Below, one piece after another: positions 27,927-36,798 of a stretch of 64,000 nucleotides of DNA; positions within the stretch are counted from its first letter, which is position 1, and each line of letters begins with the position of its first letter. The notes beneath the pieces were generated by a model. That model did no database searches and had not been told where the DNA came from. It was given only the letters and a program-made list of their open reading frames with translations. Location: positions 1 through 64,000 of the forward strand of contig DAOUHY010000349.1 of NCBI GenBank assembly GCA_034428435.1, in the 5' to 3' direction. The stretch comes from Bin5 sp034428435 (lineage in GTDB: Bacteria; Chloroflexota; Anaerolineae; Caldilineales; Caldilineaceae). The position numbers were made by a program, and so were the translations under genes.

Positions 27927-29194
27927 GGCGACTCTTCTCCCTGCAGAACCCTCTCCCCGCCTCTTGCCAATTCCTCCAAAATCGCGTCGGCAGAAGCGCC
28001 GCTGACGGCCAGCTGTTTGATCGCGAGCGTCAGTTCGGTCCATGCGCTGCTTCGGTCGCGGAACCGGTTGTCCCGTTCGAGAAGACCGGCAATTATCTGC
28101 CGCTCCAACTCCCGTCGGCTGAGATGCTGATCGGCCCCCACTGCAAACTCCGAGGCTCGCGTGTCATCGCGTACAAAGCAGAGCAACGGCTTGTATTGCT
28201 CTTCAACTACCTGCTCCAGCCGTTTCAAGTCCAGTCCGCCGCGGTCGAAAGGGAGCACTCCGCTCAGCCGCAGCTCGACCACCGGTTCTTTACCTCTGAA
28301 CTGACGGCGCTGACGCTCGATATAACCCCGGCACTCTCCGACCAGGTCGGCCGGCGTCTCGCACGCGTCGACCTTGAAGAACAGGCGTTCAAATGCACGC
28401 CGGGGATTTGCGTGCAAGACTGGGCGGTGCTTGGGCTCCGCCCCCGTATCTACCTCCACAAGATAGTATCCCCGCTCCGGCCAGGCCGCCTCAGTCAGTG
28501 AGTTGGTCTCCGGGCTGCCGGGATTGTAAATCCAGTCGTCGAACTCGAAAGGTTTATGGAAGTGGCCCAGCGCCAGATAATCCACGTGGGGTCGCAGAGG
28601 AGCCAGCTCGCGGTGGCTCAGCGCGCCGCCTTGGTGGTCGAGAACTCTCTCAACGCCAGCGTGCGCCATGAAAATCGTGTACTCAACTCCTTGTCTGTCG
28701 GCCGCCGCCAGCGCACCCGCCACCCGCTGCACGACCGGTGCCGCGGCACTGCCGTAGTAGCGCATACCGTAGACCCGCAAGCCCGGTACCGGTTCCACAT
28801 AGGCCCCCTCGCGTCTTTCGTAAGGCGGGAGCCCGACCTCCTCCCCGTCAAAATGTGGGTTGAGCAGAACCAGCAGTTCCCGCTCTGCCAGAAAACGTAC
28901 CCAGCCGATACTGTCGCGATAGTAGGCCAGTTCATGGTTGCCCTCCACCGCAAGGCAGGGTATGCCTGCCTCTTTCAGCCGTTCCAGCCCCGTGATGGCA
29001 TGACTAAGCGTAATCGGGTCGATAGCGCGTCTTTCAAAAAGATCACCGGCCAGCAGTACGAAATCAACCTTGGAGCCTATGGCCGCTTCGATAATCTCAA
29101 GATAGGCGCGGGTGAAGTCGTTCTGACGCTCCCGGCTGTTGTACTGACGATAGCCGAGATGGCAGTCGGCCATGTGGAGAAAGGTAGCGCGCAT
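27920..29194 (-). CDS. sbcD: SbcD/Mre11-type nuclease
   Basis: 424 residues. Calcineurin-like phosphoesterase with metal-binding motifs LHMADCHLG, LLAGDLFE, AVEGNHE, FMAHAGVE and LALGHFHKP. The family is a 3'-5' exonuclease and endonuclease working with SbcC. The C-terminal third carries the capping/RAD50-binding region. The first gene of the pair; the last codons overlap sbcC. It follows the holin-like gene by 84 bases on the same strand and may belong to the hrcA transcription unit or have its own promoter. Confidence 0.94.
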   Translation of the reverse strand: MRATFLHMADCHLGYRQYNSRERQNDFTRAYLEIIEAAIGSKVDFVLLAGDLFERRAIDPITLSHAITGLERLKEAGIPCLAVEGNHELAYYRDSIGWVRFLAERELLVLLNPHFDGEEVGLPPYERREGAYVEPVPGLRVYGMRYYGSAAAPVVQRVAGALAAADRQGVEYTIFMAHAGVERVLDHQGGALSHRELAPLRPHVDYLALGHFHKPFEFDDWIYNPGSPETNSLTEAAWPERGYYLVEVDTGAEPKHRPVLHANPRRAFERLFFKVDACETPADLVGECRGYIERQRRQFRGKEPVVELRLSGVLPFDRGGLDLKRLEQVVEEQYKPLLCFVRDDTRASEFAVGADQHLSRRELERQIIAGLLERDNRFRDRSSAWTELTLAIKQLAVSGASADAILEELARGGERVLQGEESPC

Positions 29195-29278
29195 AGAGTG
29201 CCCCAGCGGTAACCTGAACTGTAATGTGAAGAGGAGTTCGGCTGCAGGTCAACGCGCGGCATCGCCCGCGAACTGCGG

Positions 29279-29662
29279 TCAATCTTTGTCGTCTTTCTCA
29301 GCGGAGATGAACAGACTGAGGAGAAAGCTGACGAAACTGATGACGATGGCGCCCAGGAAGGCGGGGCCAAAGCCGTCTACCTGGAAATCGACGTTAAGCA
29401 GACCGGCCAGCCAGCCGGTCAAAAGCAGCATCAGAGCGTTGACCACAAAGGTGAACAGACCGAGCGTGACCAGAAAGGCCGGGCAGGTCACCACCTGGAC
29501 AATCGGTTTGATGACAGCGTTGACAACGCCAAAGATCAGGGTGACCGCCAGCAGGCTGCCGAAATCCAATTGACCACCGGCGCCAAACTGAATACCGTCA
29601 ATCAGTGTTGACGCTACGTACAGGGCGATGGCGTTCCCGACCAGCCGAATAATAAGCGTCAT
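29279..29662 (-). CDS. Phage_holin_4_2/DUF360-type small membrane protein
   Basis: 127 residues with four hydrophobic segments: LIIRLVGNAIALYVASTLI, LLAVTLIFGVVNAVIKPIV, FLVTLGLFTFVVNALMLLLTGWLAG and AFLGAIVISFVSFLLSLF. The pattern GVVNAVIKPIV...PLTLGLFTxVVNALML defines the widespread bacterial family annotated as phage holin family 4; most members are chromosomal and not phage genes. Function unknown. It begins seven bases after the GNAT gene stops, suggesting coupling. Confidence 0.85.
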   Translation of the reverse strand: MTLIIRLVGNAIALYVASTLIDGIQFGAGGQLDFGSLLAVTLIFGVVNAVIKPIVQVVTCPAFLVTLGLFTFVVNALMLLLTGWLAGLLNVDFQVDGFGPAFLGAIVISFVSFLLSLFISAEKDDKD

Positions 29663-29668
29663 CGGTGT

Positions 29669-30682
29669 CTACATGCGTAGGCGCATCGTGTACAACGTGC
29701 TGCGCACGGCAAAATCGTGGTCCAGCAGCGTCTGCGCCGCGATTTCGTCCTGTGTGCTCACAGTGGCCCGCAACGGCCAGCGGGGAGAATCCTGCAGAAG
29801 TGCCAGTGCGCTCAAGACCAGGGGTTGGGCATACTGTTCCTGGGCGTCGGGCCGCAGCCAGAGACGAATATGGTGCTCCCCCTGCCACCATCGGGCGGTC
29901 ACCTGGATTGCACCTTCAAAGCGGCTGCTGTAATCGCGGATCGCGTAGCGGTAGATCCGCTGGCGGCCGACGAGCCTGTTCACCAGTTCACCAATGCGCT
30001 TTTCGAGTGGAACCTGGAAGTCGTCTCGCCTTACGGCCCGCCACCATTGGAATTCGGCGTTGGGCCGGCTGGTGGCCAGATCATAGAGCAGGTTGCCGTC
30101 GGACGGAGAGAACGCCCGCAGGTTGGACAGTACCGGCAATGCGACCCGCCTCGGCCCGCCAGGCGCGTAAAGTTCGGTCGTCCCCCCCATGTTTTCGAAG
30201 CGAAGCCGTTCATAGAGGCCGCGTGCGATCTCGTTTTCCCCTCGCACTTGCAGCACAGCCCAGGACCCGCCCATGTCGCGGATGTACTCCAGGGCATGCT
30301 CCATGAGCGCACGACTGATTCCGCGCCCGCGCCAAGCCGGGGAGACGGCCACATTTGCGATCTGCCAGCGCCCGCTGCCGCTGGCCGCGCGCTGCACCGT
30401 TACGTTTCCCACAACCCGCTTGTTCTCCACCCAGACAAAACCGTTGAAGACATTCCGAAATTCGCCGGTACTGCGGTAAAGAATGCGCACCAGCCCGCTC
30501 ATATAACCGAGAATCCGCAGCTCGCGCAGCGCAGCCTCGCCCTGTTCATCCAGCTCTTCGGCAAAAGCCTCGGTGATCAATCTGGAAACGGCGCGCAGAT
30601 CACGCCCAACATCAAAGGGCCGGATGCCCCGCTGGGGGTCTCGAAGACGGCTGGCCGCGGCGGGCCGCGTTAAGGCAACCAT
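29669..30682 (-). CDS. GNAT-family N-acetyltransferase with extra C-terminal domain
   Basis: 337 residues. Residues about 20-175 are a GNAT fold: IRPFDVGRDLRAVSRLITEAF, WVENKRVVGNVTVQ, then the acetyl-CoA-binding VAVSPAWRGRGISRALMEHAL and a GENEIARGLYERLRFENMG end typical of the family. The second half (175-337) shows no clear motif; it might be a degenerate second GNAT-like module. Substrate unknown. Sits between grpE (29 bases upstream) and the holin-like gene. Confidence 0.8.
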   Translation of the reverse strand: MVALTRPAAASRLRDPQRGIRPFDVGRDLRAVSRLITEAFAEELDEQGEAALRELRILGYMSGLVRILYRSTGEFRNVFNGFVWVENKRVVGNVTVQRAASGSGRWQIANVAVSPAWRGRGISRALMEHALEYIRDMGGSWAVLQVRGENEIARGLYERLRFENMGGTTELYAPGGPRRVALPVLSNLRAFSPSDGNLLYDLATSRPNAEFQWWRAVRRDDFQVPLEKRIGELVNRLVGRQRIYRYAIRDYSSRFEGAIQVTARWWQGEHHIRLWLRPDAQEQYAQPLVLSALALLQDSPRWPLRATVSTQDEIAAQTLLDHDFAVRSTLYTMRLRM

Positions 30683-30711
30683 TTAGAGGAAGGAGAAAGG
30701 CGCCCAGCTAT

Positions 30712-31320
30712 TCACTGCGCAACGCGGACTAGCGCCGGGCGCAGGATCCGGTCCTGGATTCGATAGCCGGTGCGTAAGGTCTGAATAATGTGCCCGCTGG
30801 GAACATCTTCGCTCGGCTCATTCGAAATGGCCTCATGCTGATTCGGGTCGAATTCACCACTCTTGGCCAGCGGCTCGACCTCTGAACTGGCCAGTATTTC
30901 CAGAAGCTTCTGCTGAATCTGCTCGAATCCTTTCAACCAGGCCTGGTCCTCTCCCGGTACGCCTTTCGGCACGTTCTGAAAGGCCAGTTCGAGGTCATCG
31001 AGAACGGGCAGTAGCTGACGTAACATGCTTTCTGTGGCGCGCTTTATGCGCTCCTCGTTCTGCCGCTCGCGGCGTTTGCCCGCATTCTCATATTCGGCGA
31101 CGGTGCGCTGCATCTTGTCGAGGTGGCTGGCAGCCTGCACCTGCGCCTCCTCCAATTCCGACTGAAGCCGGACGATCGTCTCTTCGAGCGTTTCGTCCCG
31201 TTCTTCAGCCTCTTCACTGTCGGATACATCGCTTGCGTCAGACTCCTCCGCCTCCAGAACAGCCTCTTCAGGCACCTGACCGTTATCCGGTTCTACCGCT
31301 GCGTTTTCTTGTTTACTCAT
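30712..31320 (-). CDS. grpE: Nucleotide exchange factor GrpE
   Basis: 202 residues. Acidic disordered N-terminus, long dimerising helix (LQSELEEAQVQAASHLDKMQ), then the core AEYENAGKRRERQNEERI, LLPVLDDLELAFQN and the beta-wing FDPNQHEAI...GHIIQTLRTGYRIQDRILRPALVRVA, the GrpE signature. It releases ADP from DnaK. Directly downstream of hrcA (28 bases), so controlled by the CIRCE element. dnaK and dnaJ are not in the window. Confidence 0.96.
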   Translation of the reverse strand: MSKQENAAVEPDNGQVPEEAVLEAEESDASDVSDSEEAEERDETLEETIVRLQSELEEAQVQAASHLDKMQRTVAEYENAGKRRERQNEERIKRATESMLRQLLPVLDDLELAFQNVPKGVPGEDQAWLKGFEQIQQKLLEILASSEVEPLAKSGEFDPNQHEAISNEPSEDVPSGHIIQTLRTGYRIQDRILRPALVRVAQ

Positions 31321-31348
31321 GTATGGTCCTGTTACGCAAATATGTTGT

Positions 31349-32386
31349 CTAACGGCTTGGGCCGTAGAGTTGGTGCATCAGTTCGTTCAGAAGTGTGGCG
31401 ACATACCGCACTGCCCCAACTGTCCGGCCGTAAGGCATTCGCATCGGGCCGACTACGCCCAGCAGGCCGCCGACCCGGTCCGGTACCCCATAGCGGCTGA
31501 GTACAAGGCTGATGTCCTCCATGTCGCCAAAACGGCCCTCTCCGGCAATCATCACCTGTACGTCGCTCAACTCCATCACATCATCGTAAATCTCTTGCAG
31601 CAGCGTGCGCTGTTCGAATACCTCCACGATCCGGCTCACCTGCGGCCCGTCCGTGAATTCAGGCTCGGCCAGCACCTGTGCCAGCCCGTGTCGATAAACG
31701 CGGTCAGTGATCTGCTCTTCCGACTGGAGTAGGGTGTTCAGCACAATCTCGCCCACGTCGCGGGTGAAGCCAGTGAACCCCTCCAGCTTTTCCGGAAGAT
31801 CGGCAGCCGTGGCCCCGGAGATTTCACCGTTGAGCTGGTTGCTCGCCCGGCTCAGCTCTTCCTGAAAAATCGGCTGTTCCAGGGTGATCAACTGCTGTTT
31901 CAGCGTGCCCGTGGCCAGCACCAGTACCAGCAATACCACCGTATCCTGAATGCCGATCAACTCCAGGTGTTTGACCCGGCTCGAAATGGAGCGCGGGGAG
32001 GTCGCCAGCGCCGCACCCGTGGAGGCTTTGGCCAGGACCGCCGTGCTGAGACGCAGCCACTGATCTATCTCCCTCCGGGCCTGATGGAACTGATGGCGAA
32101 TCATGTGACGCTCATGCGACGGCAGATCGGTGTGGGCCATCAGATTGGCCACAAAATACCGATAACCGCCGTCGGTGGGAATGCGGCCGGCGCTGGTGTG
32201 GGGGTGGGTCAGCAGGCCCGCCTTCTCCAGCGCAGCCAGATCGTTGCGAATGGTTGCCGCGCTGACACCAAGATCGTACTTTTTCGCGATCGACTGGCTG
32301 CCCACCGGCTGGGCATTCTCCACATATTCCTGGATGACGATCTGCAGCACCTGTTTACGGCGCTGGCTCAACTGCAATTCGGTCAT
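31349..32386 (-). CDS. hrcA: Heat-inducible transcription repressor HrcA
   Basis: 345 residues from the ATG at 32386 (AGGTT upstream). N-terminal winged helix: LSQRRKQVLQIVIQEYVENAQPVGSQSIAKK and LGVSAATIRNDLAALEKAGLLTHPHTSAGRIPTD (given as segments). The GAF-like core follows with ELSDVQVMIAGEGRFGDM and GVVGPMRMPYGRTVGAVRYVA at the end. HrcA represses heat-shock genes by binding CIRCE, and a perfect CIRCE lies 124 bases upstream of the start, so autoregulation is expected. Confidence 0.95.
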   Translation of the reverse strand: MTELQLSQRRKQVLQIVIQEYVENAQPVGSQSIAKKYDLGVSAATIRNDLAALEKAGLLTHPHTSAGRIPTDGGYRYFVANLMAHTDLPSHERHMIRHQFHQARREIDQWLRLSTAVLAKASTGAALATSPRSISSRVKHLELIGIQDTVVLLVLVLATGTLKQQLITLEQPIFQEELSRASNQLNGEISGATAADLPEKLEGFTGFTRDVGEIVLNTLLQSEEQITDRVYRHGLAQVLAEPEFTDGPQVSRIVEVFEQRTLLQEIYDDVMELSDVQVMIAGEGRFGDMEDISLVLSRYGVPDRVGGLLGVVGPMRMPYGRTVGAVRYVATLLNELMHQLYGPSR

Positions 32387-32509
32387 AACCTGCTGGCAGA
32401 TAGGATTGCCGCCTGTCTCCCTCCCCTCTGGCGCGCTGAATGTGCGGCCGGTGGAGGGCAAGTCGCACGGTCGAACAGTTGGCAGCAATTAGACGTTTGA
32501 GAATTGCCC

Positions 32510-32536
32510 TTAGCACTCTTGTGATGGGAGTGCTAA
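32510..32536 (-). promoter_or_regulatory. CIRCE operator
   Basis: TTAGCACTC (32510-32518), nine bases, GAGTGCTAA (32528-32536): a perfect match to the CIRCE consensus bound by HrcA. It lies just downstream of the hrcA-grpE promoter, so bound HrcA would block early elongation or open complex. Confidence 0.96.
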
Positions 32537-32546
32537 CCAAGTCAAA

Positions 32547-32576
32547 AGTGTAACAAACCGGATAGAGGGTTGTCAA
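32547..32576 (-). promoter_or_regulatory. hrcA-grpE promoter
   Basis: On the minus strand TTGACA (32576-32571), an 18-base spacer and TACACT (32552-32547), about ten bases upstream of CIRCE. Confidence 0.75.
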
Positions 32577-32591
32577 GGATTTTGAGTTGTT

Positions 32592-34166
32592 TCAATAGGC
32601 GTTTTTGTTTGTCCCGAGTAGCCACTGGCCTAGTGTGCGAATAATAATTTTGATGTCCAGGGCCAGTGACCAGTTTTCGATATACCAGAGATCGTACTTT
32701 GTCCGCTCCTCGATCGACGTGTCGCCCCGCATCCCGTTTACCGCCGCCCAACCGGTCATCCCGGCCTTTTCACGGTGGCGGTCCATATAGCGTGGAATCA
32801 TCTGCCGAAACTGCTCCACGTAGACCGGTCGTTCCGGACGCGGCCCGACCAGGCTCATTTCGCCAAAGAGAACATTGATCAACTGCGGCAGTTCATCGAT
32901 ATTGGTGCTACGAATGAAGGCGCCCAATTTGGTGCGCCTGGGATCGTTCTCGACCGTCCAGCCTGGCCCGGATTCTTCAGCGTCCTCACGCATCGAGCGG
33001 AACTTCAGTATCTTGAACGACTTGGCATCCAAGCCCATCCGTTCATGTGTGTAGAAGACCGGCCCGGGGCTGTCCAGCTTAATCAAAAGCGCCACCAGCA
33101 TCAGGAAGGGGCTGAGAACGACCAGGCCGATAGCGCTTCCCACCAGGTCCATCCCGCGCTTCAGTGTCAGTCTCCAGCCCTGGAGGGCCACGTCCCGCAC
33201 TGTGACCAGGGGCAACCCGCCGAGATAGCCAATCGTCACTTCACTGGCCATAATCCCGAACGCATCCGGCAGCACGCGAATACCGACCTTTTCGCGCTCA
33301 CACAGGCTGATGATGCCGATCAGCTCCTGGTGGGTACTTTCCGGCAGGGCGATGATCACTTCGTCGACTGCAAATTCGTCAATAATTCTGGGGATGTCGG
33401 CGACGCCGCCCAGAATCGGCACATTCAGAATGGAACGCGTACTGCTGTTATCTACGATCCCGATTACCTGAAAGCCCAGTTTGGGATTGGCCTGTATCCT
33501 CTGCAGGATCATGCGCCCGGAGTCGCCGCCGCCGATGAGCAGAACCCGGTCCCCGCCGATTCCTCTGGCCTGGGCATTCCACTGTATCTGCGCATGCAAC
33601 GTCCGGCCAACTGTCAAGATGATGATGTTGAGCAACCAGGCATAGCCCAGGAACGTGCGGTGGTAAACGAAATCCCGCAGAAAAAGGCTCACCAGAGCGA
33701 CGGTTAGGAGCGTGCAGAGTGTCGTAAGTTTTGCGGTGCGAAAAATCTCATCCAGCTGACCGAGCGGCCGGCGGCGCTGGTACATGCGCTGCGAAGAGAA
33801 GAGCGACAGCAGCACCAGTGACTGCGTCACAGGCAATGGCAGGAACTCCAGAAATGGACCAACAATGATATCCGGCTGCAACTCCATCAGACGCGGCGTC
33901 AGGTTCATCTCAGTGAGCCGGTGGGCCAGAAAGAATGCAAGCCACGTGCACCCTAAATCCACAATCGCCAGCGAGAGCGCGAAAACAAGCTGGGCGCGCT
34001 TAGGCACGCCCGGCCGCTGGGCGCGCAGGGCCGAGTACCTCCCGTTTGGACTGGAGAATACGCCCTCCTCGAACGCAGCCACATCTTCCGCAGTCGCGGA
34101 CGGCCGCGATTCTGTCGCAGCCTCCTCGTTAAGTTCTGATGTCGGCCGAACCGGTGACTTCCACAT
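32592..34166 (-). CDS. Exopolysaccharide polyprenyl glycosylphosphotransferase
   Basis: 524 residues, WcaJ/WbaP-type priming enzyme that moves a sugar-1-phosphate from UDP-sugar to undecaprenyl phosphate. Four N-terminal membrane helices (about 58-180), then a Rossmann-like CoA-binding/FNR-type domain (RVLLIGGGDSGRMILQRIQ), a membrane re-entrant segment (LKRGMDLVGSAIGLVVLSPF) and the catalytic bacterial sugar transferase domain: SPGPVFYTHERMG, FKILKFRSM, NIDELPQLINVLFGEMSLVGPRPERP and YDLWYIENWSLALDIKII. Complete and full length. Its own promoter is not obvious; the GT2 gene lies about 110 bases upstream on the same strand. Confidence 0.93.
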   Translation of the reverse strand: MWKSPVRPTSELNEEAATESRPSATAEDVAAFEEGVFSSPNGRYSALRAQRPGVPKRAQLVFALSLAIVDLGCTWLAFFLAHRLTEMNLTPRLMELQPDIIVGPFLEFLPLPVTQSLVLLSLFSSQRMYQRRRPLGQLDEIFRTAKLTTLCTLLTVALVSLFLRDFVYHRTFLGYAWLLNIIILTVGRTLHAQIQWNAQARGIGGDRVLLIGGGDSGRMILQRIQANPKLGFQVIGIVDNSSTRSILNVPILGGVADIPRIIDEFAVDEVIIALPESTHQELIGIISLCEREKVGIRVLPDAFGIMASEVTIGYLGGLPLVTVRDVALQGWRLTLKRGMDLVGSAIGLVVLSPFLMLVALLIKLDSPGPVFYTHERMGLDAKSFKILKFRSMREDAEESGPGWTVENDPRRTKLGAFIRSTNIDELPQLINVLFGEMSLVGPRPERPVYVEQFRQMIPRYMDRHREKAGMTGWAAVNGMRGDTSIEERTKYDLWYIENWSLALDIKIIIRTLGQWLLGTNKNAY

Positions 34167-34274
34167 CGTGCCTCTTGCTTTAGACCATCAGTGGGCGACA
34201 AGTAGCTTTCCGCAACTGACTTCACGAAACTCTGGCGGACCGGTCTTCGATATCGCTCGTAACGCGAAACTCCC

Positions 34275-35294
34275 CTAAATCCGCTCCTGTCGCAGTTTCC
34301 AAAGCCGGATGGCAATGTCAACGCCGCCAATCAGAGCAATACTGAGCCAGATAAGTTTGTCCAGTACCCATGAACTGTTGGCCCGGTAATGTTTGCGATA
34401 GAAGATCCACATCGCTTCATAAAAGGCGCGGCGGGCCTTGCGGCTTCTGCGGCTGGAGGCCTCTTTGACATGCGTGATCTCGACCTCGCCGTTATACCAG
34501 ACTTCCCAGCCCGCGCTCTTGATGCGCTTTGCCCAATCAAGGTCTTCGCCGTACATGAAGTAGGCCTCGTCCAACAGCCCGACCTCCAGAATCGCCTGCG
34601 TGCGCACCTGCATATATGCGCCCACGACCGAATCCACAGGATGCACCGCATCCTCCGGCAGGTAGCTCAGATTATAGGCATTGAAACGCTTGCTTTGCGG
34701 AAAAAGCCGGCTCAGACGGGTCATGCGGCAGAAGCTCACCCAGGGTGTGGGAAAGCTGCGCCGGCAGGCCAGATCGAGCGTCCCGTCCGGCCGCCGCACT
34801 CGCGGACCGGCTACCCCGAGGTCGGGCCGTTCGTCCATGAACTGTATCATGTCGGCCAGTGCGTTCGCCGGCAAGACAGTGTCATTGTTAAGAAGGAGAG
34901 TGTAGCGCGGAAGAGGCCCGTTGCGCGGCGGTTGGCGGCCAGAGAGGCCGAGCTGGCGTAAAGCCAGGTTGTTGCCTGCGCTGAAGCCGAGATTGGTTTC
35001 CGAAACGATCAGGCCTGCTTGGGGGAAGCGGTCGCTCATCATGGCGACGCTGTCATCACTGCTGCCGTTGTCAACAACACATACCGTGTAGGAAAAGTCC
35101 CCGGCAGAGGCGAACACCGATGTCAGGCATCCGGACAGGAGAGCGCTGGCGTTGTAGTTGACAATGACTATGGCGAGGTCTATTCCCTCTGCAGACGGAA
35201 TAGATCCGGAGGACATCCCACTCGTTGGCAGCGTTGACTGCGAGCCGCTGCTCTCAATCCATTCTGACCAGACGACGTGGCGAGGAGACTGCAT
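34275..35294 (-). CDS. GT2 glycosyltransferase (rhamnosyltransferase-like)
   Basis: 339 residues. GT-A fold: LAIVIVNYNASALLSGCLTS, VVDNGSSDDSV, SETNLGFSAGNNLAL, the DxD-type LLLNNDTVL, GPRVRRPDGTLDLACRRSFP and YFMYGEDLDWAKRIKSAGW, all standard for the WbbL-like subgroup. A single C-terminal hydrophobic segment (DKLIWLSIALIGGVDIAIRL) suggests membrane attachment. With the priming transferase it likely builds a cell-surface polysaccharide. The first 35 residues may be non-coding; the GTG/ATG choice is uncertain. Confidence 0.9.
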   Translation of the reverse strand: MQSPRHVVWSEWIESSGSQSTLPTSGMSSGSIPSAEGIDLAIVIVNYNASALLSGCLTSVFASAGDFSYTVCVVDNGSSDDSVAMMSDRFPQAGLIVSETNLGFSAGNNLALRQLGLSGRQPPRNGPLPRYTLLLNNDTVLPANALADMIQFMDERPDLGVAGPRVRRPDGTLDLACRRSFPTPWVSFCRMTRLSRLFPQSKRFNAYNLSYLPEDAVHPVDSVVGAYMQVRTQAILEVGLLDEAYFMYGEDLDWAKRIKSAGWEVWYNGEVEITHVKEASSRRSRKARRAFYEAMWIFYRKHYRANSSWVLDKLIWLSIALIGGVDIAIRLWKLRQERI

Positions 35295-35704
35295 TTTCTG
35301 AGTTTCTGTTCACCCGCTGCTCAACTCTCCAAACGGTTGAAAGGGGCCGCGGGCGGCATATGTGAGTGAAAAAAGGCTGTGATCAGTGCGACCGCTTAGG
35401 GATGATCAACTGTCGCACAGCGCAGAACAGGCGATAAAAAAAGTCAGGCAGATTTCAGATCTCACAGCCGGAACCGTCTGCTCTAAGTGCGTCTGATTCT
35501 AGCACGGCATGTTGCTTACGCCAAAGCGTTTGTCTGAACTACCCCCTGGGTTCACTGTATATCGGCGGCAGTCTCGGATCCGACTGGCTGGCGGCAAAAA
35601 GTGAATTTGACGCCAAAGGTGTTTACCATCCGTGTTCGTGCTGCTGGCTGTGTCATTCCCTGTTCAAGGTTGAGCGAGCAGAAAGCCGTCACACCCTCTC
35701 CCAC
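35295..35704. other. Intergenic region without recognised gene
   Basis: About 410 bases between two minus-strand genes. One 118-codon plus-strand frame runs from here into the antisense of the next gene and looks like a shadow. No structured RNA or strong promoter noticed. Confidence 0.35.
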
Positions 35705-36667
35705 CTACTTGCGGCGTAGCGCAACTTCCAGCACGCGGTCTGCCGTCAGGTCCGGCAGCAGGAGTGCATCGGCTGCGGCCGCCAAAGCGCCAGCCGAAAG
35801 AGACTCCCCTGCACTGCCCATGTCTTCTTTTTCGTATCCTGGCAGGGCACCCTGGGGAATGAGGCCGATCAGTTCGCTGCGGTCGAGCTCGACGGCGTGG
35901 CGGGCGGCCTGGCGGCGAATGGCTTCTACGGCCGTGCGCGGGGATGTGGCGCGATAATCGACGAGATTCATGCTGACCTGTGCCCGCCCATCGACAAGGA
36001 GGCCCAGGGCTCGGATCGCCGGCAGCCCGCCGTCGCGCTCGCGGATCTGGTGGGCGATTGTTCGGGCGACGCCTACATCGGCTGTGCGCAGGAAGACGTT
36101 GAAGGCGATGAGGATAGGCCTGGCCCCGACGACCACCGCGCCCGCCGGCCCCACCTTGGCAGGGCCGAAATCAGGTTCACGCCGCGGGTTGTGAATATCC
36201 CGGACGAGGGCCTCATATTCCCCCCGCCGGACGTCGGCCAGATTGCGGCGCTCAGGTCTGGTGGCCGCTTCGCCATAAAGGTAGACGGGCACATCCAGCT
36301 CTGCTCCGATACGATGACCCAGTTGCCGGGCCAGGAGAGCGCAATCTTCAAGTCGAGAGTTGCGAATCGGCACGAGCGGGACCACATCGGCCGCACCCAG
36401 TCTGGGATGGACGCCCCGATGGCCCCTGAGGTCAATGCGTGCGACAGCCACCTCGACCGCGTTGAACAGCCCCTGCAAAACCGGTTCCGGCGGGCCCGCA
36501 ACCGTGAGAACGGTGCGATTGTGGTCTGCATCGCTGGTGCGATCGAGAAGCCGGGCGCCCGACATCTGGACTGCTGCCGCCAGCTCGTCGATGACATCGG
36601 TGCGGCGGCCCTCCGAAAAGTTGGGAACCGCTTCGATGATTGGGATGTCGCCGGAACTGTGACTCAT
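35705..36667 (-). CDS. Glutamate formiminotransferase (monofunctional)
   Basis: About 320 residues from the ATG at 36667. Begins IIEAVPNFSEGRRTDVIDEL, then LLDRTSDADHNRTVLTVAG, MDLRGHRGVHPRLGAADVVPLVP (as LRGHRGVHPRLGAADVVPLV), GPAGAVVVGARPILIAFNV and MNLVDYRAT, all conserved in the FTCD N-terminal formiminotransferase. Transfers the formimino group between formiminoglutamate and tetrahydrofolate in histidine breakdown or one-carbon metabolism. The cyclodeaminase domain of the mammalian enzyme is absent. No other histidine-degradation gene is near; it follows modB by about 130 bases. Confidence 0.9.
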   Translation of the reverse strand: MSHSSGDIPIIEAVPNFSEGRRTDVIDELAAAVQMSGARLLDRTSDADHNRTVLTVAGPPEPVLQGLFNAVEVAVARIDLRGHRGVHPRLGAADVVPLVPIRNSRLEDCALLARQLGHRIGAELDVPVYLYGEAATRPERRNLADVRRGEYEALVRDIHNPRREPDFGPAKVGPAGAVVVGARPILIAFNVFLRTADVGVARTIAHQIRERDGGLPAIRALGLLVDGRAQVSMNLVDYRATSPRTAVEAIRRQAARHAVELDRSELIGLIPQGALPGYEKEDMGSAGESLSAGALAAAADALLLPDLTADRVLEVALRRK

Positions 36668-36798
36668 CTGCTGACGGGTTGAAAAGCGGCCGTGAGGTAG
36701 GCAGAGTCGGGCACGCGCAACAATCTTTCCTGCCCCCACTGCCCGTCTGAACCACAAAGTGATGAACTGGGGGCTGGACCGTGATAGCCGGATTCAAA

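Noticed and set aside
29279..29662. Prophage remnant, because of the holin-type protein
   Set aside because: No other phage gene nearby; this family is widespread as chromosomal membrane proteins.
32775..33707. A 310-codon plus-strand frame opposite the sugar transferase
   Set aside because: Shadow frame; the minus-strand product is full length with all catalytic motifs.
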